Shown piece by piece: positions 56,710 to 64,000 of a stretch of 64,000 bases of DNA (positions within the stretch are counted from its first letter, which is position 1; every line of letters begins with the position of its first letter). The stretch comes from a virus, in the IMG/VR virus record IMGVR_UViG_3300028384_000422, positions 19,858 through 83,857 of that record; one strand, written 5' to 3'. The position numbers and the translations under genes are program-made. The notes under the pieces are model-generated. The model did not search any database, was not told the origin of the DNA, and was given only the letters and a program-made list of their open reading frames with translations.

Positions 56710-59090
56710 GAGGTCGATTCGGTTGAGAGAGCAGATCCTCCGATGAACTGGCGAAGTTCGCCGTCATTCATCTTTTCATTATATAGTGCCTTTGGATTAG
56801 CAAGAGAAATTCTATAGTCTTTGTACAGATCGATTTGTCCAGTATGGTAATGATGTTCGTAATTACCACCCACAGTAACACTTCTCTTACCTCTAAGTGC
56901 TTTAGGATATGTTGGGTTCTCTACACCAATCAATTCTAAAAGGTGTGGAGTGACAACTTGAATACTACTTTGAGTATGTAAAGAGATATCCAATCCACTC
57001 ATAACCTGAACATCATTAGTGTTCTCATAGAAACTACCAGTGAATCTACTCTTAGTTGCGGATAGATCTAATTCACTGCTCTGGAAATGGAACTTAGCAC
57101 CAACAACACTCATATCAACATCAGATCCAAACTTCAATGCATGACGCTGAATCTTACCCGATGCTTTCGGTGATCCTTCAGCACTGAGGAAGAATCCTCC
57201 ACCAACTTCTAAGTGACAATCACCTGTAATCTTAAGGAAGTAATCACCATCAATAGATACTGCCTGGTGTCCACTAACTAACTTACAGTCATCACCATGG
57301 ACTTCCTGAGTCAATGTGCCAGCGTAAGTGATATGATCTGCAACCAGAGATCCAGTGTCACCTTTACCTCCAGTCTGTTTCTTACGAAACTCTTCTACCG
57401 CTGCTTCAATTTCTGCTGCTGTAGCATTTGGGTTTTCTTTCTTGAATGTATCTCTAGCAATCTTCTCAGCAAAGTGGGAGTTATTTAATACCAATGATGT
57501 ATGTGTTGTGCCATTACATCTTTTACTAACGTCCGCTTGACGACCAGGTGTACCTAACCATACATCATATGAACCGTTGACATGATTCTTTGCTGTAGAT
57601 AAGTATGGATCAGCATCTCTGAAGACTGAGGAGAATAAATCTGTCCCATCAGAAACAGATCCCCTCATCTTATTAAACATCTCCAGTTCCTGCATATCAC
57701 ATCTAGTGATACCAAACAAAGGATACCACCCAGCAGTCTTTGCAGCACCTTCAGGAGTTCTCTGGCACCCAGCGCCAAACTGACCCAACAGTTTGAAAAC
57801 AGGAGTCAGACTGACAAAACCATATTGTCCTCTATTGAATAGTGTTGTCAAGTTTTCAAATATAGTAAATCCTCTTTCCCAAGTGTCTAATAATAAATCA
57901 TCATTAGTATTCAGATCATTGACTTGATCTTTAATTTTCTTTGTAAGATCGCCAATCTCTTTGATAAGGTCTGCTGTATCACCGAGAATCTTTTTATTGA
58001 TGGATTCTACTGCGCGAGCAACCATGGTAGGTTTATCTTGAGCACCAGTCAAATACTTATCGACAGATTCATCAACAACTTTCATCATATCATTTACATA
58101 GATGTTGAGCATATTGTCAACCTCACATGCTCTAGATAATATTTGTGTAATAGCAGCAGTTACTACTTTATACAGATTAAATGGTGTTCCTGTTGTTGAC
58201 AGCATTAACTGTGTCAACTTCAAATCTTCAGTCAGAGAGATCATTCCTTGACGAACTGATGATATTACTTGAGCATAGATGGTAGTAATATAATCTCTAA
58301 CAATACTAGTCAGTTCTTTCTTTGTAATCAGACGACCAGTCGTAAGATCTAAGTATTCACCACCTTCTGCTTTTACAATACTAGAACAACTATTACAAAG
58401 ATCCTCCAGTAGATATGATAACTTGTACTCCAGTGTCTTCCATGGTCCACCAATACCATTTGCAGCAGGAATTGGTTTCTCAGGATCTAATGGTTTGACA
58501 GGGTTCGTTGTGCCACCAGGTATATCAATACCAATATTCTTAGGGGATCCCATGCCACCCGTGATAGTCTTCACCTGTCCAGGATATGCTACAGCATTAC
58601 TATTAGACTGGCGATTGATTCTTGACGGTTTTACAGTATTTTTTTCAGCGGGATGAAGAGTTGAATTATTAATTACAATACCAGCGTCAGGAACAACGTT
58701 GGTAAATGCCATCTTACCTGTAGTTCTTGTAGATTCTGCTTTGTTTACACGCATAACACCCAAGACGACTGGCATTTGTGCCATGTCACCGTCCATAAAG
58801 AAACCCAAGACAATCGCACCAGGTTGCAGTTGACCAGAACTTTCACCCTGACCATCATTGCCAGGTTGAGAGGTGTGCTGCAATACTGTTGCCCAGGGCA
58901 AACTGTTAGTTGGTAAGTCAGCAAGAGTTCCTCCGCCGAAGTTGGTGTAGTATCCAAGACAACGAACTTTTACACGACCCAATTCCATGGGATCTTCGTT
59001 GTCTTCTACTTCTCCAACCCACCAGAAAAATCCGTCTTTACCAATAAAATTGGTATCAGGTTCATTTAGGATACCATCGACGATTGACAT
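56706..59090 (-). CDS. 5: gp5-like baseplate hub protein (OB-fold, no lysozyme domain seen)
   Basis: 794 aa. Residues about 20-130 form the gp5/VgrG OB-fold: FFWWVGEVEDNEDPMELGRV, KVRCLGYYTNFG, LPWATVLQHTSQPG, GAIVLGFFMDGDMAQMPVVL. A long helical middle (about 235-420) has no T4-lysozyme motif. The C-terminus carries HGDDCKLVSGHQAVSIDGDY and similar beta-helix needle-like units. Gp5 trimers form the spike below the hub. Middle cysteines and the TPEGAAKTAGWYP segment are unexplained. Confidence 0.82.
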   Translation of the reverse strand: MSIVDGILNEPDTNFIGKDGFFWWVGEVEDNEDPMELGRVKVRCLGYYTNFGGGTLADLPTNSLPWATVLQHTSQPGNDGQGESSGQLQPGAIVLGFFMDGDMAQMPVVLGVMRVNKAESTRTTGKMAFTNVVPDAGIVINNSTLHPAEKNTVKPSRINRQSNSNAVAYPGQVKTITGGMGSPKNIGIDIPGGTTNPVKPLDPEKPIPAANGIGGPWKTLEYKLSYLLEDLCNSCSSIVKAEGGEYLDLTTGRLITKKELTSIVRDYITTIYAQVISSVRQGMISLTEDLKLTQLMLSTTGTPFNLYKVVTAAITQILSRACEVDNMLNIYVNDMMKVVDESVDKYLTGAQDKPTMVARAVESINKKILGDTADLIKEIGDLTKKIKDQVNDLNTNDDLLLDTWERGFTIFENLTTLFNRGQYGFVSLTPVFKLLGQFGAGCQRTPEGAAKTAGWYPLFGITRCDMQELEMFNKMRGSVSDGTDLFSSVFRDADPYLSTAKNHVNGSYDVWLGTPGRQADVSKRCNGTTHTSLVLNNSHFAEKIARDTFKKENPNATAAEIEAAVEEFRKKQTGGKGDTGSLVADHITYAGTLTQEVHGDDCKLVSGHQAVSIDGDYFLKITGDCHLEVGGGFFLSAEGSPKASGKIQRHALKFGSDVDMSVVGAKFHFQSSELDLSATKSRFTGSFYENTNDVQVMSGLDISLHTQSSIQVVTPHLLELIGVENPTYPKALRGKRSVTVGGNYEHHYHTGQIDLYKDYRISLANPKALYNEKMNDGELRQFIGGSALSTESTS

Positions 59091-59261
59091 CTATTCCGAG
59101 ACTTTTCTAGTATTTATGACATATGACTTAAATGAGTCTGCCATATCTCTATAACCAAGACCAACGTATATTTGACCTGAGACTACTGCAACTGTAGCAG
59201 CGCCCCAAAACCAATAATACCACTGTGTTTTTACTTGATGTAGTTGTTTTCTTTTAGCCAT
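59091..59261 (-). CDS. Small membrane protein (56 aa)
   Basis: MAKRKQLHQVKTQWYYWFWG, AATVAVVSGQIYVGLGYRDM, one membrane span after a basic, Trp-rich start. Overlaps the peptidase-like gene by 31 bases and carries a late-promoter variant near its 3' end. I recall similar proteins in cyanomyoviruses; role unknown. Confidence 0.7.
   Translation of the reverse strand: MAKRKQLHQVKTQWYYWFWGAATVAVVSGQIYVGLGYRDMADSFKSYVINTRKVSE
59111..59118 (-). promoter_or_regulatory. Late-promoter variant CATAAATA
   Basis: One base from TATAAATA, 21-28 bp before the gp5-like ATG at 59090. Confidence 0.55.
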
Positions 59262-59905
59262 TTCTTTGTCAAAGGTGTTGGTTCATAGTCAGTCCACATA
59301 GTACCGCGAGCACAAGACTTTAGGGCTCTCTGTGTCATGCCTTCAGTCTTACCTGCCCAGGTTGCTTCTTTCTCCCAAGGGATAGCATGAGGCATAAGAG
59401 CATATGCTCTCCGTGCCATCTCTGCCCAAATCTCAGGCACATCTTCCTCATTTTTAATGATGGCAATCATATTATTTTTAATAGTGCCTGCCATACAATC
59501 TTGTGCAGCGTGCCAACCTTCGTGTCTGACTACACTCATTAGGACATGAGGACGATACACAAAGCTTTTATTCAAATAGAAGTGATTACTCACAGTATGA
59601 TAAACACCACGATGACCAACAGGGAAATACTTTTCATCAGCAAGGTGAACATCAACACCAATCTGCCTGAAAGCAATCATAATCTGATCGAACTCATCTT
59701 TGACTGCATCCCAATCTGAATCAGGAAATGCTGCACGAAGATCGCCAGATGAGTAGATGCGTTCTATATCTTTAGTACAGTCTTTTACAAGCATACAACC
59801 CATAGCATCCATGGTGTAGTATCCTTTAGTTGGTTCTGCATTTACTGCAACACCATGTGCCAAACCAAACATCAATCCAGAAAGGATTGCATTACGCAGT
59901 TTCAT
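59231..59905 (-). CDS. Secreted HEGWH metallopeptidase-like protein (224 aa)
   Basis: Signal peptide MKLRNAILSGLMFGLAHGVA with probable cleavage after VNA, then EPTKGYYTMDAMGCMLVKDC. VVRHEGWHAAQDC provides H128-E129-x-x-H132, a zinc-peptidase HExxH, with a possible third ligand E180 (EKEATWAG). Conserved Cys pairs suggest disulphides after export. Similar proteins occur in cyanophages. A periplasmic or cell-wall target at lysis or entry is inferred; activity untested. The ATG at 59905 places the signal peptide correctly, while the longer frame from 59929 does not. Confidence 0.7.
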   Translation of the reverse strand: MKLRNAILSGLMFGLAHGVAVNAEPTKGYYTMDAMGCMLVKDCTKDIERIYSSGDLRAAFPDSDWDAVKDEFDQIMIAFRQIGVDVHLADEKYFPVGHRGVYHTVSNHFYLNKSFVYRPHVLMSVVRHEGWHAAQDCMAGTIKNNMIAIIKNEEDVPEIWAEMARRAYALMPHAIPWEKEATWAGKTEGMTQRALKSCARGTMWTDYEPTPLTKKWLKENNYIK

Positions 59906-60362
59906 CAGAGTCTCCTTCGAGGTAATCAAAAATCATGTTATGGTTTTTAGAACCCCAAATCATATTACCATCAGAATCATATCCTTGATCACAAGTATGA
60001 ATTTTGCTGCCAAACAATTTCATTTCAGAGTGAACACGGTTTCCATCAGAACTAATACAACTATCACCAACAACAGAACCTATCCATTGCTCGCCGTTGT
60101 ATACAAACATCATATCACAATTTTCTGATCTAGTCCAGTCAGTATGGTAGTTCTCAACAATTACTTTAGTATCGGATACTTGATTAATCTTATGATATCT
60201 TTCCCTATATGGAGAGTTAGGGGTCTTTCTATAAAAGTTCTTAGAACGCAATCCACCAGGAATCCGATCCCATACAAGTTCTACGGAAGAGAATAATAGA
60301 GGATCGGATTGTGCTTGTGATACGTTAGTCCAATGTCCAAGCAAGTAAGACTCAAAGCTCAT
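59892..60362 (-). CDS. cpeT: CpeT-like phycobilin lyase
   Basis: 156 aa: MSFESYLLGHWTNVSQAQSD, FSSVELVWDRIPGGLRSKNF and RERYHKINQVSDTKVIVENY match the CpeT/CpcT family, which attaches phycobilin to phycobiliproteins in the host antenna. Cyanophage copies are auxiliary metabolic genes, some acting as bilin-binding proteins rather than lyases. It is followed, with a 14-base overlap, by the peptidase-like gene. ATG at 60362 preferred over 60374. Confidence 0.85.
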   Translation of the reverse strand: MSFESYLLGHWTNVSQAQSDPLLFSSVELVWDRIPGGLRSKNFYRKTPNSPYRERYHKINQVSDTKVIVENYHTDWTRSENCDMMFVYNGEQWIGSVVGDSCISSDGNRVHSEMKLFGSKIHTCDQGYDSDGNMIWGSKNHNMIFDYLEGDSDETA

Positions 60363-60409
60363 TTTCTGAACCACTCACATGGTTATTATAAAGGGATATC
60401 AATTAAATG

Positions 60410-60637
60410 TCAATCGTCATAGATCAGACATTCTGGTTCTGAAGGGTTTTGATCACAATAAAGTTCTAGGTAAGTAGGATCGTGATGATCTCCCGCTTCA
60501 ATTTCTTTTTTATGGTGCTCGACGTACTCCTCTAGATCATGCAATTCACCTTCAATGTGACGACGCATTTGAGGATTTGTATTGGGATTATCGAGAATTT
60601 CCTTATCCTTCTCGATGTGTTGTTCGATGTTGTCCAT
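60410..60637 (-). CDS. cp12: CP12-like Calvin cycle inhibitor
   Basis: 75 aa: MDNIEQHIEKDKEILDNPNT, NPQMRRHIEGELHDLEEYVE, then LELYCDQNPSEPECLIYDD. The end C-x8-C-x-x-Y-D-D is the GAPDH-binding Cys loop of CP12. The N-terminal AWD-x-VEEL core of host CP12 is not visible, as expected for the shorter phage type. CP12 binds GAPDH and PRK to inhibit carbon fixation, which would divert NADPH and carbon to nucleotide synthesis. Upstream of cpeT, with a late-promoter variant in front. Confidence 0.78.
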   Translation of the reverse strand: MDNIEQHIEKDKEILDNPNTNPQMRRHIEGELHDLEEYVEHHKKEIEAGDHHDPTYLELYCDQNPSEPECLIYDD

Positions 60638-60663
60638 AGATCTGTATACTAGCGATACGTTAT

Positions 60664-60671
60664 TATTTATT
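60664..60671 (-). promoter_or_regulatory. Late-promoter variant AATAAATA
   Basis: One base from TATAAATA, 27-34 bp before the cp12 ATG and overlapping the gp27-like stop. Confidence 0.4.
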
Positions 60672-62028
60672 TGAGAATAGAGTCTTTCATTAACTCCACC
60701 TCAGTTTGCATTTTACCCACCGTGGCTGAATGTGTCAACCGAACTATCAGATAACGCCCACTATATCGTCTATCAACCTGCATATTTTCACTAGACTTAA
60801 ACGTTGCTGGAAGTGATAAGTCAATTCCAGATCCAACATATAGATCTAAGTTACCAGGCATATGTGCAAGACATTTAATATTTTTCAATGCTTCATAACG
60901 TAAGTATTGATATGCTTGTAATTCTACTAATTCTCTATAGTTAGACTGAGGATTATTTTTATACTTTTGATCAAATCCTTGTGATGGGAGCATACAATAT
61001 CGAACTCTTTTTGGTGTATAATATTCTTTTTGAACATTCCTATCCATCTGAGTAATCGGATTAACTGTAATATCACCATCTAAGTGAGACATCTTATCCC
61101 AAATATCTCCGAGATTATATTCATACGCACCTTTGAGCATATCAGTACTGAGTCCCATAGCAGATCCAGAAATATCAACAGGATCAAATCCCACACTATA
61201 TCCTGCTAAATTACCGTTTCTTAAGGCACGAACTTTATTTGCCTCTTCAGGAAAACTAATACCATTCAATGATAAGTGATCAAGATCTTCAGAAATATTT
61301 TTTGGTGCTAATGAATATCGATATAATTTTCGTTTGTCTACTCTTTCAACAGTTTGTTCCTCATATTGATTATTAATACTATCAATGATATTATCGATAG
61401 ACTTGAAATTATATCCCAAAGCGTTTTCATAAAACATGAATCCATTTTGGAGTTGATTGCCTTTTGCAGATTTACGAATACTTCTTTCAGCAATCCAATA
61501 AATTGTATCTAATGGTCTCCAGTTAGGAATGATGAATGAATGTTGAGAAACAGTTTCCTCAGCAAAAACATTTTTAGTAGTTTTTAAATATTTTTTCATC
61601 AAAGTCGAGACGATCTCCTCAGACTTTGTTTTACCATCAAAAATCAACTCTGATGCACCAAAGACATTCACAGTTTCATTCTTTAGATAATCAGTTGATA
61701 ATCCATTAACCATAAACGTTTGTGAACCAACATCCTGTGTTCTACTAGTAATACCTGTACATCTAAAGAGATATGTTCTATCGATTAAAGATGTGAACAC
61801 CTCTAATTTTATTGTCTCACTACCAGTGAATATTGCTTGAATACCAGCAGCATCAGAAAATACAAATTCTGCTTCCATTGAGGCAAGAGTAATATCCTCA
61901 ACAATTGACCATCCAGAACAGAACTGAGTTAATTGGAAAGCAGCATCATCGTTAGAGAGACGTTCATCATCACGAAAGACACTTAATTTCCATTCGCATT
62001 CTCCTGGGGACTGTCTTTGAATTGTCAT
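60667..62028 (-). CDS. Baseplate hub protein, gp27-like
   Basis: 453 aa. Beta-rich N-terminus (FVFSDAAGIQAIFTGSETIK) followed by SFIIPNWRPLDTIYWIAERS and GFMFYENALGYNFKSIDNII, the hub signature 'P-x-x-x-I-x-W-x-x-x-x-x...F-x-F-Y-E-N-x-x-G-Y-x-F'. This is the tail-tube hub fold of T4 gp27 and Mu gp44. It trimerises around the spike. Position one gene block before the gp5-like spike agrees. Overlaps the upstream gene by 4 bases (ATGA). Confidence 0.75.
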   Translation of the reverse strand: MTIQRQSPGECEWKLSVFRDDERLSNDDAAFQLTQFCSGWSIVEDITLASMEAEFVFSDAAGIQAIFTGSETIKLEVFTSLIDRTYLFRCTGITSRTQDVGSQTFMVNGLSTDYLKNETVNVFGASELIFDGKTKSEEIVSTLMKKYLKTTKNVFAEETVSQHSFIIPNWRPLDTIYWIAERSIRKSAKGNQLQNGFMFYENALGYNFKSIDNIIDSINNQYEEQTVERVDKRKLYRYSLAPKNISEDLDHLSLNGISFPEEANKVRALRNGNLAGYSVGFDPVDISGSAMGLSTDMLKGAYEYNLGDIWDKMSHLDGDITVNPITQMDRNVQKEYYTPKRVRYCMLPSQGFDQKYKNNPQSNYRELVELQAYQYLRYEALKNIKCLAHMPGNLDLYVGSGIDLSLPATFKSSENMQVDRRYSGRYLIVRLTHSATVGKMQTEVELMKDSILK

Positions 62029-64000
62029 GCGAATAAACCTCCACCTTTATTCATACCAGAACTGAGAATTTGAGACATAGCATTGCCAACCGATTGTGCA
62101 ATTTTATTACCAGATCCACCTACAGCACCACCAGCAGATCCTTGACCTGCACCGATGTTAGCAATGGCAGATTGTGCAGCAGCAACAGATGCTCTTACTT
62201 GTGCATTTGCTTGTTCTACTGCTGCCATGGTCTGCTGAACAGTTTGCTGAGAACGTCGATTCATTTCCGCTCTAGCAATAGACCTTTCTCTGGTAACCTT
62301 CATAATCTCATATTTATTTCTCCTATTTTCCTCATCTGGTTTCTTAGCTAGACCAGCACCACCAGTGCCACCTGTTTTTCCACCAAAACCAAATAACTCC
62401 ATCAAAGGACTTCCTGTCATTAGTCTTTCCATACTCGATCCTTGCATTCCATGTTCAGAAACACCACCAGATCCGCCACCTGCGGCTACTAAACTAGTCA
62501 ATGTAGGAAGTCTACCACCACTCTTTCCAGCAGTGCTTCGTCCACCACCACTTTTAGACATTGATGGCATTCTAAACTTAGGTGCAGATGATCCACCACC
62601 AAAACCACCTCCAGCAGTTTGTTGACCTCCTCCACCTAAGAATGGATTTCTCATTGTAATATTATCTCCACCATCCGCTTCATTACTACCAAGTCCAGAG
62701 AAGTTCTTGATTAGGTCCATGTATTTAGTACTACCAAATCCACCTACAGTTCCACCCATCAATCCACCAAGACCTTGACCTTCTATATCTCTCTTTGCTG
62801 CTTGATATTGTGTTTGACTCATTCCACCTGCACCAGCATCTTGTGATCCTCCACCCTCTCCTGTAGCAGCTTCTTGCCCTAAAGGATTAGCAACTTTCGC
62901 CTTTGCAACTGCAACGTGCAGGTGAGGAATTCCATAGTTTCCAGGTGACTTTCTCTTCTTACCATATTGCCAAGCACCCCAATCGTTATACATGATAGAT
63001 TGAAGTTTCAAATTCTGTCTTGCAGAATATAATGATTCGGCAAAACTCTGCATTGCAGACTTCTGCTTTTCTTGGTCACCCTGATAACTTGCAATATCAA
63101 CTGCAAGACCCATCTGGTGAACAGGATTAGCAGATACTGCTTCTCTACCACCAGGGGAGAAACCTTTGCTGTTAGGTCCTTCCTCACTCCAGTTATTTCT
63201 TCTGAAGAATCGGTTGTTGAATACTGTTAAACCTCGTGTCAGTGCATCTTGACCAATTTCTTTTGCCTTGTTTGGTCCAGCACCATCAAGTGCAATCTGC
63301 CCATCTTCACCAGTAGCACCCTCCATGCCATACTGATTTGTCCCCTGAGCAGCTCCAGCAAGTCCACCAAGTGCTTTTTGCTGCCCGCTGGTTAGCAGAC
63401 TCATAGGATCTGCTTGTCCCATAGCAACTGCTAACAGATGGGGGAGTTTTCCACCCATGATTCCTTGCTTACCAAACAGATGGAGACCTCTTGCTACCAG
63501 TTCGGGTAATTTCTCACCAAAAGTCTTACCATCTTGCTTGAATAACAAATCACCGATATTAGTTGCACCATTTATAAAATCTTGTGCATCTCTACCAAAG
63601 ATTTTCTTACCTTTAAGGAAATTAAATGCAACGCCAGCACCACCACGAAGAATATCGTACCAGCTTGCAGAACCATCTTCATTACTTCCGCCACCACCTA
63701 GGATGGTCTGGAATAAATTACCGATAGCATTACCAGTGCCTTGAGCACCAAATAATCCACCGATCATGGATCCAAGTGCGCCACCTTGCTTAGAAAGACC
63801 TTTAATTACACCACCAAAACCACCCTTGATTCCACCATCTTCGTTATAATCAAAACCAAATAACTTATTACCCGTAACCATTGTGGCATACTTGGTTCCA
63901 TTCACCAAAGGACCCAATCCAGAGGTCTCATCACCACTTCTATATCTCTGTTCACCGCCACCAAATATATTGCCAAAATTAAACGATGGTGCCGAACCAC
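62025..64000 (-). CDS. Tail protein with M15-like peptidase motif (5' end outside window)
   Basis: Frame stays open to the right edge (at least 657 codons), so the N-terminus is missing; TTG at 63917 is not the true start. Gly/Ala-rich linkers surround a compact domain with HQMGLAVDIASY (about 63.09-63.13 kb) and GIPHLHVAV (about 62.91 kb). Together they match the SxHxxGxAxD ... HxH zinc signature of D-Ala-D-Ala carboxypeptidase/endopeptidase M15. The C-terminus is a Met/Gln/Ala-rich coiled coil. Predicted tail-associated murein hydrolase, a role left open by the gp5-like protein. Confidence 0.75.
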   Translation of the reverse strand, partial: GSAPSFNFGNIFGGGEQRYRSGDETSGLGPLVNGTKYATMVTGNKLFGFDYNEDGGIKGGFGGVIKGLSKQGGALGSMIGGLFGAQGTGNAIGNLFQTILGGGGSNEDGSASWYDILRGGAGVAFNFLKGKKIFGRDAQDFINGATNIGDLLFKQDGKTFGEKLPELVARGLHLFGKQGIMGGKLPHLLAVAMGQADPMSLLTSGQQKALGGLAGAAQGTNQYGMEGATGEDGQIALDGAGPNKAKEIGQDALTRGLTVFNNRFFRRNNWSEEGPNSKGFSPGGREAVSANPVHQMGLAVDIASYQGDQEKQKSAMQSFAESLYSARQNLKLQSIMYNDWGAWQYGKKRKSPGNYGIPHLHVAVAKAKVANPLGQEAATGEGGGSQDAGAGGMSQTQYQAAKRDIEGQGLGGLMGGTVGGFGSTKYMDLIKNFSGLGSNEADGGDNITMRNPFLGGGGQQTAGGGFGGGSSAPKFRMPSMSKSGGGRSTAGKSGGRLPTLTSLVAAGGGSGGVSEHGMQGSSMERLMTGSPLMELFGFGGKTGGTGGAGLAKKPDEENRRNKYEIMKVTRERSIARAEMNRRSQQTVQQTMAAVEQANAQVRASVAAAQSAIANIGAGQGSAGGAVGGSGNKIAQSVGNAMSQILSSGMNKGGGLFA

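Noticed and set aside
1-64000. Integrase, transposase, insertion sequence or attachment site
   Set aside because: No such protein motif or terminal repeat was seen. The gene set is that of a lytic T4-type phage.

Overview
The window is one continuous piece of a T4-type marine cyanophage genome (cyanomyovirus). T4-like baseplate genes (gp25, gp6, gp5-like hub, gp27-like hub) sit with cyanophage hallmarks: a CpeT-like bilin lyase, a CP12-like Calvin-cycle regulator, a short tRNA array, and proteins of the 'MARQGILAKAKP' and 'MGTRKISQLD' virion type. Base composition is AT-rich. Every gene I can support lies on the minus strand, so transcription runs from high to low coordinates. Both ends cut a gene: the left edge removes the C-terminus of a large virion protein, and the right edge removes the N-terminus of a tail protein. 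No integrase, transposase, CRISPR array or rRNA was seen.

In transcription order: 64.0-59.1 kb holds a tail protein with an M15-like peptidase motif, a gp27-like hub, CP12-like and CpeT-like host-metabolism genes, a secreted HEGWH metallopeptidase-like protein and a small membrane protein. 59.1-56.7 kb is a gp5-like hub with an OB-fold and no visible lysozyme. A consensus sigma70 promoter at its 3' end drives three small genes and tRNA-Leu, -Thr, -Ala, -Asn, followed by four small or medium genes. 54.4-42.2 kb is a late structural block: three large virion proteins, then five consecutive fibre-like proteins, four of which share a GTTAQRP module on different C-terminal folds (LamG-like, fibrinogen-like, Gly-rich). 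42.2-36.9 kb holds two helper-like proteins, an unusual U32-like/FeS plus methyltransferase fusion, a 2OG-Fe(II) oxygenase, a membrane protein and a glycine-rich fibre.

36.9-27.1 kb is an early-type region of about 30 small genes plus an SF2 helicase and a second 2OG-Fe(II) oxygenase. Many overlap by ATGA/TGATG and are grouped into short transcription units. Each unit is preceded by a sigma70-type promoter, and several promoters are fused to a terminator or stem-loop. Some promoter-leader sequences are near-identical duplicates. An intergenic cluster of cyanobacterial-type DnaA boxes (TTTTCCACA) lies at 28.58-28.62 kb.

27.1-1 kb returns to structural genes: gp25, gp6, then one 6483-codon open reading frame (19.45 kb). 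It is followed by a 412-aa virion protein with an intact cupredoxin copper-ligand pattern and a further large virion protein carrying a second such pattern next to a YHYH-type segment. T4-type late promoters (TATAAATA and one-base variants) lie 21-35 bp upstream of several structural genes. The most unusual contents are the giant gene, the copper-site modules in virion proteins, the U32-like/methyltransferase fusion beside an oxygenase, and the promoter/stem-loop cassettes.
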